DNA of 64,000 nucleotides from Muraenolepis orangiensis. Lineage: Eukaryota; Chordata; Actinopteri; Gadiformes; Muraenolepididae. Positions 27,905 through 39,750 of this stretch are shown here, in pieces; position 1 is the stretch's first letter; each line of letters begins with the position of its first letter. Where the stretch lies: NCBI GenBank assembly GCA_027704905.1, contig CM051004.1, forward strand, positions 14,882,164-14,946,163. Reading direction: 5' to 3'. The notes beneath the pieces are model-generated. The model was not told the origin of the DNA and searched no databases. It worked only from the letters and a program-made list of their open reading frames with translations. The translations under genes and the position numbers were made by a program.

Positions 27905-29718
27905 GCCACTGTAAACGTCTGCCAATAAGCCCTTTCATGGTGCAGTGAGATTTGTAGGTGGAGTACATCTCACTTTGCAGGAGTGGTGAGGATGGTGTCT
28001 GACACTTGAGCTCAGTGCAGTCCAAGATGACCTGGGTGTCTGGGAAATCTCAGAATTCCTCAGGGAGGTAAGCTTGCACTTCTGCAGGTGTGAGCCAGAT
28101 GCATTGAGAGCCCAGTGCAGTGGCTAGAAAACGTGTCCATGTTGCAATAATGCAGCTCACTGTGGACTGATGTATGTTGAGTCGATGCGCCGGGTCCCTG
28201 TCCTTCAAACCAACCGACAGGAAGACGTGGAAAATAAAGAACTCGTCAATTGGCTGGAGCAGCTGTCTCTGGAAGGTTAAAAAAAGGTTACTGCTTTAAG
28301 TTATAAACTAGTAAGGCTGTGCTCTTGTTTGGCAAAATGTTATATAATGGTTATGTGTACCATACCATACCAAAACTGAGTTGCTGTAGTGCACTGGTGT
28401 ATTTAAAGGGGGCTGAGTCCTTTAGTGTAGCCTTCTGTAAAGGCAATGGCATCCCACCCCTGGCTCTGTTACTACAAAGCAGCTCAGACCATAACCTACC
28501 GTTGATGGACGTGCTCTGGAGGCTCTTGGCTCTGGAGACCTGAACCATTTTGTAAATTGAAGGCTCAATCAAACCCCAAAACGCCATCAGGTGGTCATCT
28601 CCGAGGACCTCACATGGTCCACGCACACCACACACGTGGTGAAAAGGGCCCAACAACGCCTGTATTTTCTCAGGCGTCTGAAGAAATTCAGCATGGGCCC
28701 CCGCATCCTGAGAACATTCTACAACGGCACCATCGAGAGTGTTCTGACAGGGTGTATCACCGCCTGGTACGGGAACTGCACGGCACTCGAGCGCAGAGCG
28801 CTTCAAAGGGTGGTGCGGACGGCCCAGTATATCGTTGGAGGTGAGCTCCCCTCCCTCCTGGACATTTACAACCAGCGGTGCGTGGCCAAGGCCAAAAGAA
28901 TTATAAAAGACATTGCCCACCCCAGCCACGAACTTTACTCACTATTACCGTCAGGCAGGCGATACCGCAGTATCAAGTGTCGTACAAATAGGCTTAGAGA
29001 TAGCTTCCACAGTCAGGCCATCAGGCTGCTGAACAAGGGCGTATAACATATAACAATGTATATTTTATTACATTGATTTATATATATATATTGCTCTTTT
29101 CTGTGCTGATTTTTGCATTTTATAAATTGCATTTTTTATTTTTATTTTATATTCTTTATTCTATTTTTTATTCTATTTTTTATCTATTTTTATTTTTATC
29201 TTATTTTATAACTGCTGTCTGTCGTCGGGTATTGCACACAAGAATTTCACATCACTGCTTTATACTAAACTGTAAACTGTGAAGTGACAATAAACTTGAC
29301 TTGACTTGACGCTTGGAAATCTATTTACAAAAAGACACATACATCATGTCAGTCATTAATTAACAAAGTAAATACAATCATACACGATCACCAAAATAAT
29401 GTTAGCTGTAACAACTAAGCCAATGTCTCATCTCATATGCATGACACAGGCTGCAACGGTCACGCAGTAGGCACATTAACTTTTTTTTATTAAGACTTAC
29501 AATAGGATTCTTTATAGTTTAACTGATGTTTACTTTGGTCGATGTCAAACAGTTAGCTGAATAGCACAACGTTACCTGGTATAGAATTGGATGTCCGCGT
29601 TGGGTTCTTCTCAGGTCGGGATGGGTTGGAAAGCCATGGAAACTCTAAACACCATTACATTTCGATGATGCCGAACAAAGAGGAACACAACAATGTTTGG
29701 AGTATTTCTTCTCCTGTT
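27905..29718 (-). pseudogene. Dead THAP/DDE transposase (unit 3), split by a LINE
   Basis: Same relic as at 6772-7862, with the same stop. A LINE (28599-29311) has inserted into the FPSYDHLMAFWGL part. Confidence 0.6.
28599..29311 (+). mobile_element. L2-like LINE, 5'-truncated copy 2
   Basis: Begins at CTCCGAGGACCTCACATGG, which encodes SEDLTWS, runs to LLNKGV (stop near 29046), and ends in the AT-rich 3' UTR with CTTGA repeats. Unit 1 keeps the empty site; at least one base is missing at the 3' junction and no clear target duplication is visible. The coding part is almost identical to copies 1 and 4. Confidence 0.9.
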
Positions 29719-29746
29719 TTTGAAAACGCATTTTCTTATGGGAATT

Positions 29747-29941
29747 GCCTGCCTCCCTGTAACCATGGAACGGCTCCACACTTGAAGGGGCTCGCGATGC
29801 GAACAATTGTTTCAAAGGGCACTTATTTCACCACTGTCTATTCTATATTACCATGCACTTTACTGCAACACTTGCACTCTGGTTACATGCTCAATTATTC
29901 TCGCTCTACTCTAATTGTGCAACGACAATGCATTTTTATCC
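29747..29941. other. Foreign sequence left of the duplicated LTR block; LINE 3'-UTR-like
   Basis: This 195-bp stretch is not part of the CYP2 unit. Its right half (TTACCATGCACTTTACTGCA and on) resembles the LINE 3' end found inside CYP2 intron 3 (about 13425-13525). Confidence 0.4.
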
Positions 29942-30362
29942 AGCCTAATCCAAACTACAATGTGCACTAGAGCAATGATTCGTGTCTACAAACTGACATG
30001 TCATTTCCACGCATGTGCACTTTTACGGTTGGCAAAAGGTCGCGTACGTCTTGTTTCTATTATATACAAAGTATGGCGTGTTCGACTGCTAAACGCCATT
30101 TCATAGTCTCTGAATACGTAAAAACTCTCAACCAAGTCGCGATTTGTTTCGATATTATTCTAAACGAACGTGTGATAAATGTTCGGCTTCACTTCCAGAC
30201 ACGTACGCATTGAAAGGATGGCAAAATAACAGCACTCTTTGGCCACATTTGAGCTTCGGTCATATGTACACCTGATCGACACGCCAGGGATGGACACGAA
30301 GGAATCTCTCAAGGCTTTCAAATCACTGCAAGCTTATCCGTTGTTCCTCAGTTAAACCGCTA
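29942..30362. repeat. Left flank of the LTR, duplicated at 33266-33686
   Basis: This 421-bp segment is not LTR: the LTR starts at TGTTACGG, position 30363. Yet it is repeated, apparently without change, before the second LTR. Near its right end it could encode HLIDTPGMDTKESLKAFKSL, which resembles a conserved motif of SWIM/YqaJ-type fish repeat proteins. It ends in CGCTA (30358-30362), the target-site duplication. Confidence 0.75.
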
Positions 30363-31082
30363 TGTTACGGACGCGGTCCATTTATGTTGGGGATTTATGT
30401 TATGTGTGTTATGTATGTAGGCAGGTGGTGGTTGTCTTGTCTTTTGTCTCCCTCCTGTGGCTACATGTATCTTTTCCCCCAAGATGTTCCCCTGGTTCCA
30501 GTTCCCCAGCACCACCTGATCCCACTCTGCAATCAACCTACACAGCCCCTTTATATGTCCCAGTTTGTGTTCAGTTCTGGCTCTCTGTCGTTTGGTGTAG
30601 AGCCGTTGCTCTTAGGGTACGTTTTGGGGTGAGAGCTGTATCTTTTGTGTTCCTGCCTGTTACACAGTTCTGTTTAATCCTAACCTTTGTATATTTGTTT
30701 ATCCTTGTTCACCCAGCCTATGGTGATTCCCTTTTCTGTATAATACCATTTTACTTTTGCACACAGGGACAATTGAGGACAGGAAGATACCCTGGGGTCT
30801 ACACTTTGCATCACGTAGGTGACCTGCTGTTAGAGACACCAGCTTAGAGTGAGCACCACCCGCTGTACTTTTGGGCGCTTGGCGCCTGTAAAGGGGGGTG
30901 GGTTTTCTTTTCCTTTTTGTGTTTGATTTGGTGCCACTGGTAGTCCTCCTTGCTCTCTGTGTTGCTGTGCTTATAAATAAATATTATTATTTTTGCAAAC
31001 TGTTTCCTGACTTTGTGCCGCTGCACCCTCACCTATTATGTCTGTTGGCTTGTGTTGCGCCCCTCCACAGGGGTGCGTAACA
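30363..31082 (+). mobile_element. 5' LTR of gypsy-like element (720 bp)
   Basis: Begins TGTTACG and ends CGTAACA, a perfect 7-bp inverted end typical of LTRs. An AATAAA-type signal (ATAAATAAATATT) lies near 30975. It is followed at 31088 by TGGGGGCTCGT, a likely primer-binding site. It appears identical to the LTR at 33687-34406. Confidence 0.85.
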
Positions 31083-31208
31083 TAGAATGGGGGCTCGTAA
31101 ATAGACAACAGACATGTGAGTGTTGGTGTGCTGTGGGCACGTTAAGTAGACTGGTAGTTATGGTCATTTGGTTAGGTTGGTTGTGCTGTGTTTAACCTCT
31201 TAATAATT

Positions 31209-33294
31209 ATGGCTACTTTCAGTGTAGAGGATTTTTTGTGTGATCCTTCGGTTGAGCATCTTGAGCGTTGTAGAAAAGAGGATCTGTGTGCTATTGCCTC
31301 ACATTTTTCGGTTAGCCTTTCAAAAAGCCTGGCAAAGTCTGAGCTGAAAGAAGAGGTAGTACGTTTGTTGGTATATAAGAAGGTGCTCGGTACGTCTGCT
31401 ATTTCTTCCCCTCGTTCTGACTCGGAGGAGGAGCAGGCAGAGGAAGTTGAGATGGTAGAGCCGGTTACAGAAGGGGTCGCCGAGGTAGAGGATAAGCCTC
31501 CTCATACTGAGGATGCCAGTCTTAGGTTAAGTTTAGCACGGTTACAGTTCGAGGCACAGAAGGAGGAGAATAATCATCGGTTGGCTATTAGGAAAATGGA
31601 GCTGGAGGTGGAGGTGGAGGCCCACCGGATGGAAACGGAGGTTAAACTAAAGCAACTAGAACTGGAAGCTGCTAAAGCCAAGAGTCCTGCTCAACCTTCT
31701 TCCACGGCTGTGGGAGGTTTCGATGTGAGTAGAAATATATCTCTAGTACCTCAGTTTCGTGAGGCAGAGGTAGACTCTTATTTCAGTGCTTTTGAGCGAG
31801 TTGCTACCTCTCTGAAATGGCCTAAAGAGGTCTGGGCTCTATTGCTACAATGTAAATTGACTGGGAAAGCCCAGGAGATTTTGTCAGCCCTCCCTCTGGA
31901 TGACAGCTTGTCTTATGACGCTATCAAGACGGCTGTGCTTCGAGCCTATGAACTAGTGCCGGAGGCATATAGACAGAAATTTCGAGCTCACAAAAAAATT
32001 GCCTGGCAGGACTTTTGTGGAGTTCGCTCGGGAGAAAGAGTCTCTGTTTAATCGTTGGTGTAAGGCAAGTAACGTGGCTGATTTTAATTCTCTGTCTGAG
32101 TTGATGTTACTTGAAGAATTTAAGAATAGCCTGACTGACCGTTTAGTAACGTATCTCAGTGAACAAAAAGTTGGGACGTTGGCACAGGCTGCGGTGCTCG
32201 CTGACGAGTTTGTGCTGACCCATAGACAAACGTTTGGTACTCTACGACATGAGGGTAGGATGTTTCATCCCTCTGCTCAAACTCCAGCTGAAACGCGCGC
32301 TAGCCCACCCCGCTTATTATCTCCCCGCTACAGGGAGGACCGAGAATGTTATTATTGTCATCAGGTGGGACACATTAAGGATGACTGTTTTATGTTAAAA
32401 CGCAAGCAGTCTCCGCCAAATAGGCGGCCAAAAGAGGTTGGTTTGGTCCAGACAGTGATAGCTCCAATGTCAGTGGTCCCGAAAAAAATGTGTGACGAAC
32501 TGGAGCCCAGTTACGAACCGTTTATGTTGGACGGGATGGTTTCTCTCAGTGGTAGTGATTTGGACCAGCGTCCAGTGCGCATACTGAGGGATACTGGGGC
32601 AGCACAGTCTTTTATATTGTCAGACGTGCTACCATTTTGTGATGAGTCATCAAATTGCTCTAGTGTGTTGGTGCAGGGCATCGAAATGGGTTATGTGTCG
32701 GTGCCTCTCCATCGAATACATTTAAACTGTGGTTTAGCACAGGGAGTGTTCAAAGTGGGCGTGCGCCCATCGTTACCAATGAGGGGTGTCACTTTTCTGT
32801 TGGGAAATGACATCGCTGGTGGCAGAGTTATGCCAGTTTTGGAGGTTTTGGAGCGTCCTGAGGTTTTGCGACCTGATGTATTGGCTCAAACGTTCCCTGA
32901 AGTGTTCACAATTTGTGCAGTCACCCGTGCTCAAGCACGTCATTTGGGTGAAGTAGTTGACCTGTCAGAGACCGTGTTTGCCACTCATTTGTCTGACACG
33001 CATGCTTCCCCACTTGTGTCTGTTCAGCCTACTGTTGAGACGAGTGACCAAATGACCCTTCAGCGGGATACGCTCACCTCTGAGACAACCCAGTTACCCA
33101 TTACGCGTGGTAAGCTGATCGTTGCTCAGAAGGAAGATGCTAGTTTAGCCACATGTTTTGCTATTGCTCTTGCTCCAGAGATAGCTAGAAACAAGGAAGT
33201 GGCGTATTTTGTTGAAAATGATGTGCTGATGCGGAGGTGGAAATCACGGATGGATTTTGAGAATGAGCCTAATCCAAACTACAATGTGCACTAG
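31209..33294 (+). pseudogene. gag-protease remnant of the gypsy-like element; pol missing
   Basis: The frame from the ATG at 31209 encodes a gag with a charged coiled-coil region and a SCAN-like capsid stretch (VDSYFSAFERVATSLKWPKE). It shifts frame at a run of seven A (31992-31998) and continues as FVEFAREKESLFNRW. A CCHC zinc knuckle (C-x2-C-x4-H-x4-C, 32347-32388) and a retropepsin motif RDTGAAQSF (Asp codon 32590) follow. At 33266 the element breaks off into the duplicated flank, so reverse transcriptase, RNase H and integrase are absent. The last codons to the stop at 33294 are flank sequence. The element cannot move on its own. Confidence 0.8.
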
Positions 33295-33686
33295 AGCAAT
33301 GATTCGTGTCTACAAACTGACATGTCATTTCCACGCATGTGCACTTTTACGGTTGGCAAAAGGTCGCGTACGTCTTGTTTCTATTATATACAAAGTATGG
33401 CGTGTTCGACTGCTAAACGCCATTTCATAGTCTCTGAATACGTAAAAACTCTCAACCAAGTCGCGATTTGTTTCGATATTATTCTAAACGAACGTGTGAT
33501 AAATGTTCGGCTTCACTTCCAGACACGTACGCATTGAAAGGATGGCAAAATAACAGCACTCTTTGGCCACATTTGAGCTTCGGTCATATGTACACCTGAT
33601 CGACACGCCAGGGATGGACACGAAGGAATCTCTCAAGGCTTTCAAATCACTGCAAGCTTATCCGTTGTTCCTCAGTTAAACCGCTA
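33266..33686. repeat. Second copy of the LTR left flank
   Basis: Repeats 29942-30362 at an exact offset of 3324 bp and joins directly to the truncated internal region of the element at AGCCTAATCC. Confidence 0.85.
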
Positions 33687-34406
33687 TGTTACGGACGCGG
33701 TCCATTTATGTTGGGGATTTATGTTATGTGTGTTATGTATGTAGGCAGGTGGTGGTTGTCTTGTCTTTTGTCTCCCTCCTGTGGCTACATGTATCTTTTC
33801 CCCCAAGATGTTCCCCTGGTTCCAGTTCCCCAGCACCACCTGATCCCACTCTGCAATCAACCTACACAGCCCCTTTATATGTCCCAGTTTGTGTTCAGTT
33901 CTGGCTCTCTGTCGTTTGGTGTAGAGCCGTTGCTCTTAGGGTACGTTTTGGGGTGAGAGCTGTATCTTTTGTGTTCCTGCCTGTTACACAGTTCTGTTTA
34001 ATCCTAACCTTTGTATATTTGTTTATCCTTGTTCACCCAGCCTATGGTGATTCCCTTTTCTGTATAATACCATTTTACTTTTGCACACAGGGACAATTGA
34101 GGACAGGAAGATACCCTGGGGTCTACACTTTGCATCACGTAGGTGACCTGCTGTTAGAGACACCAGCTTAGAGTGAGCACCACCCGCTGTACTTTTGGGC
34201 GCTTGGCGCCTGTAAAGGGGGGTGGGTTTTCTTTTCCTTTTTGTGTTTGATTTGGTGCCACTGGTAGTCCTCCTTGCTCTCTGTGTTGCTGTGCTTATAA
34301 ATAAATATTATTATTTTTGCAAACTGTTTCCTGACTTTGTGCCGCTGCACCCTCACCTATTATGTCTGTTGGCTTGTGTTGCGCCCCTCCACAGGGGTGC
34401 GTAACA
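33687..34406 (+). mobile_element. Second LTR (720 bp) with CGCTA on both sides
   Basis: TGTTACG to CGTAACA. It is preceded by CGCTA (33682-33686) and followed by CGCTA (34407-34411), so it has the look of a solo LTR with a 5-bp target duplication. Confidence 0.85.
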
Positions 34407-34411
34407 CGCTA

Positions 34412-35500
34412 TTTAACAGTTATTTCATACTAAAGGCATTTTATTCAGAGTTTTCGAACGGTTTTCATTCCAATAACAGATCATTTGTACAAAAACATTG
34501 AATAAAGCAAACAGTCACCAAATCGGACTGAACATACTTAATAGTGACCTGACAGGACGTATACATGTACATGCAACAGGGTGCTGTGGTTGGGCAACCA
34601 ACACAGCCAGACAACGCCACCTTGGGAGTTGCGCTAAAGGAAATAGTTAAGGGGAGGGGGATATGCAAGAAACACCTTCAGGTTACAATGTACGGGATAC
34701 CCTAGGTTCTTTACAGGTAAGGAGAGAGACGTGGTTCCAAAGTTTAATAATTCAATTGATTGGAAGGGGAAAGGATAGGGGTCCGGACGGATCTGCGGGA
34801 GACAAGCGTCAGTCAATTATTTTATTTAACTCCAGTTGATATAAAATCGATATAAAAATATGCGTTTGATACAAAAATATACTTCCAGCCTGCTGTATTA
34901 AAACATTGACCTATCTAGGGGTTATTAGCTTTGAAGGCGCATGTTCCAACCCGGGGGGTGGGGGTATATTGACAACTGGGGGCTCCTAGTGCAAGCTAAA
35001 CACCACACTTGACTCGGGATCACACACAGCAAACTAGAAAAGGAGTGATCATAAAGTGCATTTAATTCAGGCTCACGCATGCCGAGAGTGTTAAGACCCC
35101 AGGTAGGCTAACAACCTCCCCCCTAGGATGGCACCTTACCCGGACTATAGGCTAGCTAACAGATAGCTTCAAGATATAGCACAACAGGCCGGTTGGTTGG
35201 AACAGAATGGTATAGGTTACCAGGTAGAGAATACATGTTACTGGGTTCCAAACAGGTATACCTATACAATTAGCCTACGGCCAATTAAACAACAAAAGGG
35301 AACCGAAACCAAACCAAACTACATATTAGAGGCAAGTTTGTACAAAGACACAACAGCAGGTGGCGTTCTGACCGACCTGAGGACAGAACATACACACATC
35401 CATAAATAAAACAATTCGGTAGATACAAACAGAAAGCTTGGCCGAAAAATGAGCTCGGATGCCATAAGGACAAGCCTACAATACCCGCAACCTATAGATA
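34412..35500. other. Unrecognised sequence before the assembly gap
   Basis: About 1.1 kb with no homology to the CYP2 units, no long open frame and no repeat that I recognise. It runs into the N gap. Confidence 0.5.
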
Positions 35501-36500
35501 NNNNNNNNNNNNNNNNNNNNNNNNNNNNNNNNNNNNNNNNNNNNNNNNNNNNNNNNNNNNNNNNNNNNNNNNNNNNNNNNNNNNNNNNNNNNNNNNNNNN
35601 NNNNNNNNNNNNNNNNNNNNNNNNNNNNNNNNNNNNNNNNNNNNNNNNNNNNNNNNNNNNNNNNNNNNNNNNNNNNNNNNNNNNNNNNNNNNNNNNNNNN
35701 NNNNNNNNNNNNNNNNNNNNNNNNNNNNNNNNNNNNNNNNNNNNNNNNNNNNNNNNNNNNNNNNNNNNNNNNNNNNNNNNNNNNNNNNNNNNNNNNNNNN
35801 NNNNNNNNNNNNNNNNNNNNNNNNNNNNNNNNNNNNNNNNNNNNNNNNNNNNNNNNNNNNNNNNNNNNNNNNNNNNNNNNNNNNNNNNNNNNNNNNNNNN
35901 NNNNNNNNNNNNNNNNNNNNNNNNNNNNNNNNNNNNNNNNNNNNNNNNNNNNNNNNNNNNNNNNNNNNNNNNNNNNNNNNNNNNNNNNNNNNNNNNNNNN
36001 NNNNNNNNNNNNNNNNNNNNNNNNNNNNNNNNNNNNNNNNNNNNNNNNNNNNNNNNNNNNNNNNNNNNNNNNNNNNNNNNNNNNNNNNNNNNNNNNNNNN
36101 NNNNNNNNNNNNNNNNNNNNNNNNNNNNNNNNNNNNNNNNNNNNNNNNNNNNNNNNNNNNNNNNNNNNNNNNNNNNNNNNNNNNNNNNNNNNNNNNNNNN
36201 NNNNNNNNNNNNNNNNNNNNNNNNNNNNNNNNNNNNNNNNNNNNNNNNNNNNNNNNNNNNNNNNNNNNNNNNNNNNNNNNNNNNNNNNNNNNNNNNNNNN
36301 NNNNNNNNNNNNNNNNNNNNNNNNNNNNNNNNNNNNNNNNNNNNNNNNNNNNNNNNNNNNNNNNNNNNNNNNNNNNNNNNNNNNNNNNNNNNNNNNNNNN
36401 NNNNNNNNNNNNNNNNNNNNNNNNNNNNNNNNNNNNNNNNNNNNNNNNNNNNNNNNNNNNNNNNNNNNNNNNNNNNNNNNNNNNNNNNNNNNNNNNNNNN
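35501..36500. other. Assembly gap (1000 N)
   Basis: A run of exactly 1000 N, probably a gap of nominal size. It cuts exon 2 of CYP2 copy D. Open frames that span it are artefacts. Confidence 0.99.
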
Positions 36501-37017
36501 AGGCTTCTCTTATAAGCTTGTATCCGTTGATAACCACAACCCTTCCATCCATGATTCGAAGACTAAAAATTGGTCCATATTTCTCAGCAAACTAAAAGAA
36601 AATGTATTAATGATGATTCAAGATTTAAGATGTTTTGATTGCAACAATTGCAAATTACAATGGAATGCTTACTCTCCCTTCCCATTTTCTTTAATAGTGG
36701 CAAAACGTACAGAAACAACATAGTGACCCTATGTTGTTTCTGTACGTTTGCCAATAGAGACCATGAATTGAAAGTTTAAAAAGATAGACTTTAACTGTTA
36801 GAAATAAGTGTGTTACCTGGGTAAAATTCAGATGTAGTTTGGAGGGCTCAACCCGGTGTAAGTCCCCAATAATAGGAAGAGACCAGGGTCCCGGAGGGAA
36901 ATTCCAGGGGGTTCTATGCTTTAAATAGTCAGCAAGGATCAAGAAAATAAAGATGAATATTAAAACACCACTCGTGTCCATCCACTCCAGAGCTAATATT
37001 TCAGAAAACACAGCCAT
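36501..37017 (-). CDS. Cytochrome P450 family 2, copy D, exon 1 and part of exon 2
   Basis: Exon 1 is 36817-37017 (201 bp), with the same anchor and FPPGPW hinge as copies A-C. Exon 2 starts at 36591 and runs into the gap at 36501, so about 72 bp of it are hidden. Exons 3-9 are not found between the gap and unit 3. About 6.8 kb expected from the sister units is replaced by LTR-element and unknown sequence plus the gap. The gene may be complete but mis-assembled, or truly truncated. Confidence 0.8.
36703..36749. repeat. Perfect 21-bp-arm palindrome in intron 1 of copy D
   Basis: Same palindrome as in copies B and C. The arms are 36703-36723 and 36729-36749. Confidence 0.95.
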
Positions 37018-37814
37018 TTGTTATTTTCAGTGTCTGGTTGTATCGTTGTATCAAGAATGGAAGCCTTTGCTGACAGAAGATATTTGAGACCTGCATCCGG
37101 AACAAAGTCTATATGTGTTGACCAGGTGCACAAATAAGGCCACATGTCAATACTGCCGTAATAAAATGTTATTACATTTGATGAAGAGACACACACACAC
37201 ACACACACACAAACACACATTCGCACACCTACTGTAAATCTAACAAACCCTTTATCAATTTTCTTAGTTGTGGCAGTGTTGCTTACACCACACCTATGTC
37301 AGCCTGGTATGTTCTATGGTGTTTAATATTAAAAGTTAGCAAACTCACTAGAGTGTTAGGGTCAGGTGTTGACTTGCACTTTGTCTAAGTGGCATACTGA
37401 AAAGTTCAAATGAACCAGAAGGCAATGCATTTATTTACTGTAAACAAGTTAACCACTTGAATGGGCTACTTGCACAAACACATTCTTCTTAATACAACTA
37501 AATGCTGCTCGACTGTTTCCGGTTCAACGGCGACATTCTTCACCCGGTGTTTACAAGAGCTCCCAAAGTTGAACATCACCGATGTTATGTAAACATATTT
37601 ACATAAGTTAACACTGCTAATATACACCATCTAAGGCATAATAGTCATCAAGGAAGGTTATTCAAGTTTGTTTGAGAAGGGAGAGAATTGAAAGCTAAGG
37701 ATTTAGGAGGGTAGGCATCGTCTAGGAGCATGGTTCAGTAACAATAACTGTTCTACTCATAATAACCTACTTGCTTTCTTCCATGAAGCAGAGGGTATAT
37801 TTATTTTTTTCTTA

Positions 37815-37940
37815 GATTATGCTCCGTGATTCATCGCCAGTGGTGTTGAGGCACAGCCAATGCTCCTGTGTGGCAGGCACTGTTTTGTGCAATCACATAG
37901 TGGCTTTGCTATTCCAAACAAGTGCAAAGATCAATTACAG
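37815..37940 (+). pseudogene. SWIM zinc-finger relic (unit 4)
   Basis: Same fragment as the other units, with a small deletion after TTCCAAACAAGTGC. Confidence 0.4.
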
Positions 37941-38334
37941 AAAAAGCTGACCATTTATTTTTCTCCACATACATGCCAAGATACCTGTCTTTGAGAAATG
38001 AACATGAGCGGTTCTTCAATGAAAGATTGGAATGATAAAATATTTTATTATCATGTATTTTTTGCCAATATGTTACAATAGTTCAATATGATATATGTAC
38101 AATATGTTACAATGTTCATTTTTACAAATCTATACAAATGACTTTACATTCAACAGTTTGCTTACATTGATAATGTTTGTGTACATAAGATTTACAGAAT
38201 GTTTAACAAAATCATCTGCCACTGGAATAAACAAAATTCACTAAATCGAATTACAAAAACCTGGTTTTGAACCAATGCTTTACTTAACCCATGCCTTAAC
38301 TAATGCCTGCTTTTGGTAGTTTAACAACAGGCAT

Positions 38335-39432
38335 GCCACTGTAAACGTCTGCCAATAAGCCCTTTCATGGTGCAGTGAGATTTGTAGGTGGAGTACATCT
38401 CACTTTGCAGGAGTGGTGAGGATGGTGTCTGACACTTGAGCTCAGTGCAGTCCAAGATGACCTGGGTGTCTGGGAAATCTCAGAATTCCTCAGGGAGGTA
38501 AGCTTGCACTTCTGCAGGTGTGAGCCAGATGCATTGAGAGCCCAGTGCAGTGGCTAGAAAACGTGTCCATGTTGCAATAATGCAGCTCACTGTGGACCGA
38601 TGTATGTTGAGTCGATGCGCCGGGTCCCTGTCCTTCAAACCAACCGACAGGAAGACGAGGAAAATAAAGAACTCGTCGATTGGCTGGAGCAGCTGTCTCT
38701 GGAAGGTTAAAAAAAGGTTACTGCTTTAAGTTATAAACTAGTAAGGCTGTGCTCTTGTTTGGCAAAATGTTATATAATGGTTATGTGTACCATACCATGG
38801 GGAAAAACTGAGTTGCTGTAGTGCACTGGTGTATTTAAAGGGGGCTGAGTCCTTTAGTGTAGCCTTCTGTAAAGGCAATGGCATCCCACCCTCTGTTACT
38901 ACAGAGCAGCTCAGACCATAACCTACCGCTGATGGACGTGCTCTGGAGGCTCTTGGCTCTGGAGACCTGAACCATTTTGTAAATTGAAGGCTCAATCAAA
39001 CCCCAAAACGCCATCAGGTGGTCATAGCTTGGAAATCTATTTACAAAAAGACACATACATCATGTCAGTCATTAATTAACAAAGTAAATACAATCATACA
39101 CGATCCCCAAAATAATGTTAGCTGTAACAACTAAGCCAATGTCTCATCTCATATGCATGACACAGGCTGCAACGGTCACGCAGTAGGCACATTAACTTTT
39201 TTTATTAAGACTTACAATAGGATTCTTTATAGTTTAACTGATGTTTACTTTGGTCGATGTCAAACAGCTGAATAGCACAACGTTACCTGGTATAGAATTG
39301 GATGTCCGCGTCGGATTCTTCTCAGGTCGGGATGGGTTGGAAAGCCATGGAAACTCTAAACACCATTACATTTCGATGATGCCGAACAAAGAGGAACACA
39401 ACAATGTTTGGATTATTTCTTCTCCTGTTTTT
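38335..39432 (-). pseudogene. Dead THAP/DDE transposase (unit 4)
   Basis: Same relic and same in-frame stop as in the other units. Here it is not split by another element. Confidence 0.6.
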
Positions 39433-39750
39433 GAAAACGCATTTTTTTATGGGAATTCATGCCAAAATAGTACCTCAGGAGCTGTAGCTAGCTAATTTGA
39501 AGTAAACAAATACATCGGAACTGGCTGAGCCGTATAATTTGCAGTCGGAAGTACTTCACAAAGCTTAGTGCAAGCTGAGCTTTTGGTTAAAAAAAAATGT
39601 GCAATGTGTAAAAGTGCAAAACAATACTCATAATAATGAAATAATAAAACTCAGTACAGTGTCTTTCTTATATGCAAAACAAAATAAATGCAAATTAAAG
39701 ACAATATTAAATTAATTTAACAAATACTTAAATAATTACATAAAACAAAC

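Noticed and set aside
30362..30847. 161-codon frame inside the LTR, repeated at 33686
   Set aside because: It begins at the LTR edge, lies fully within the LTR and resembles no protein; chance frame.
35449..36723. Very long open frames on both strands across the N gap
   Set aside because: They consist of unknown residues from the 1000 N; only the exon 1 and exon 2 pieces of copy D are real.
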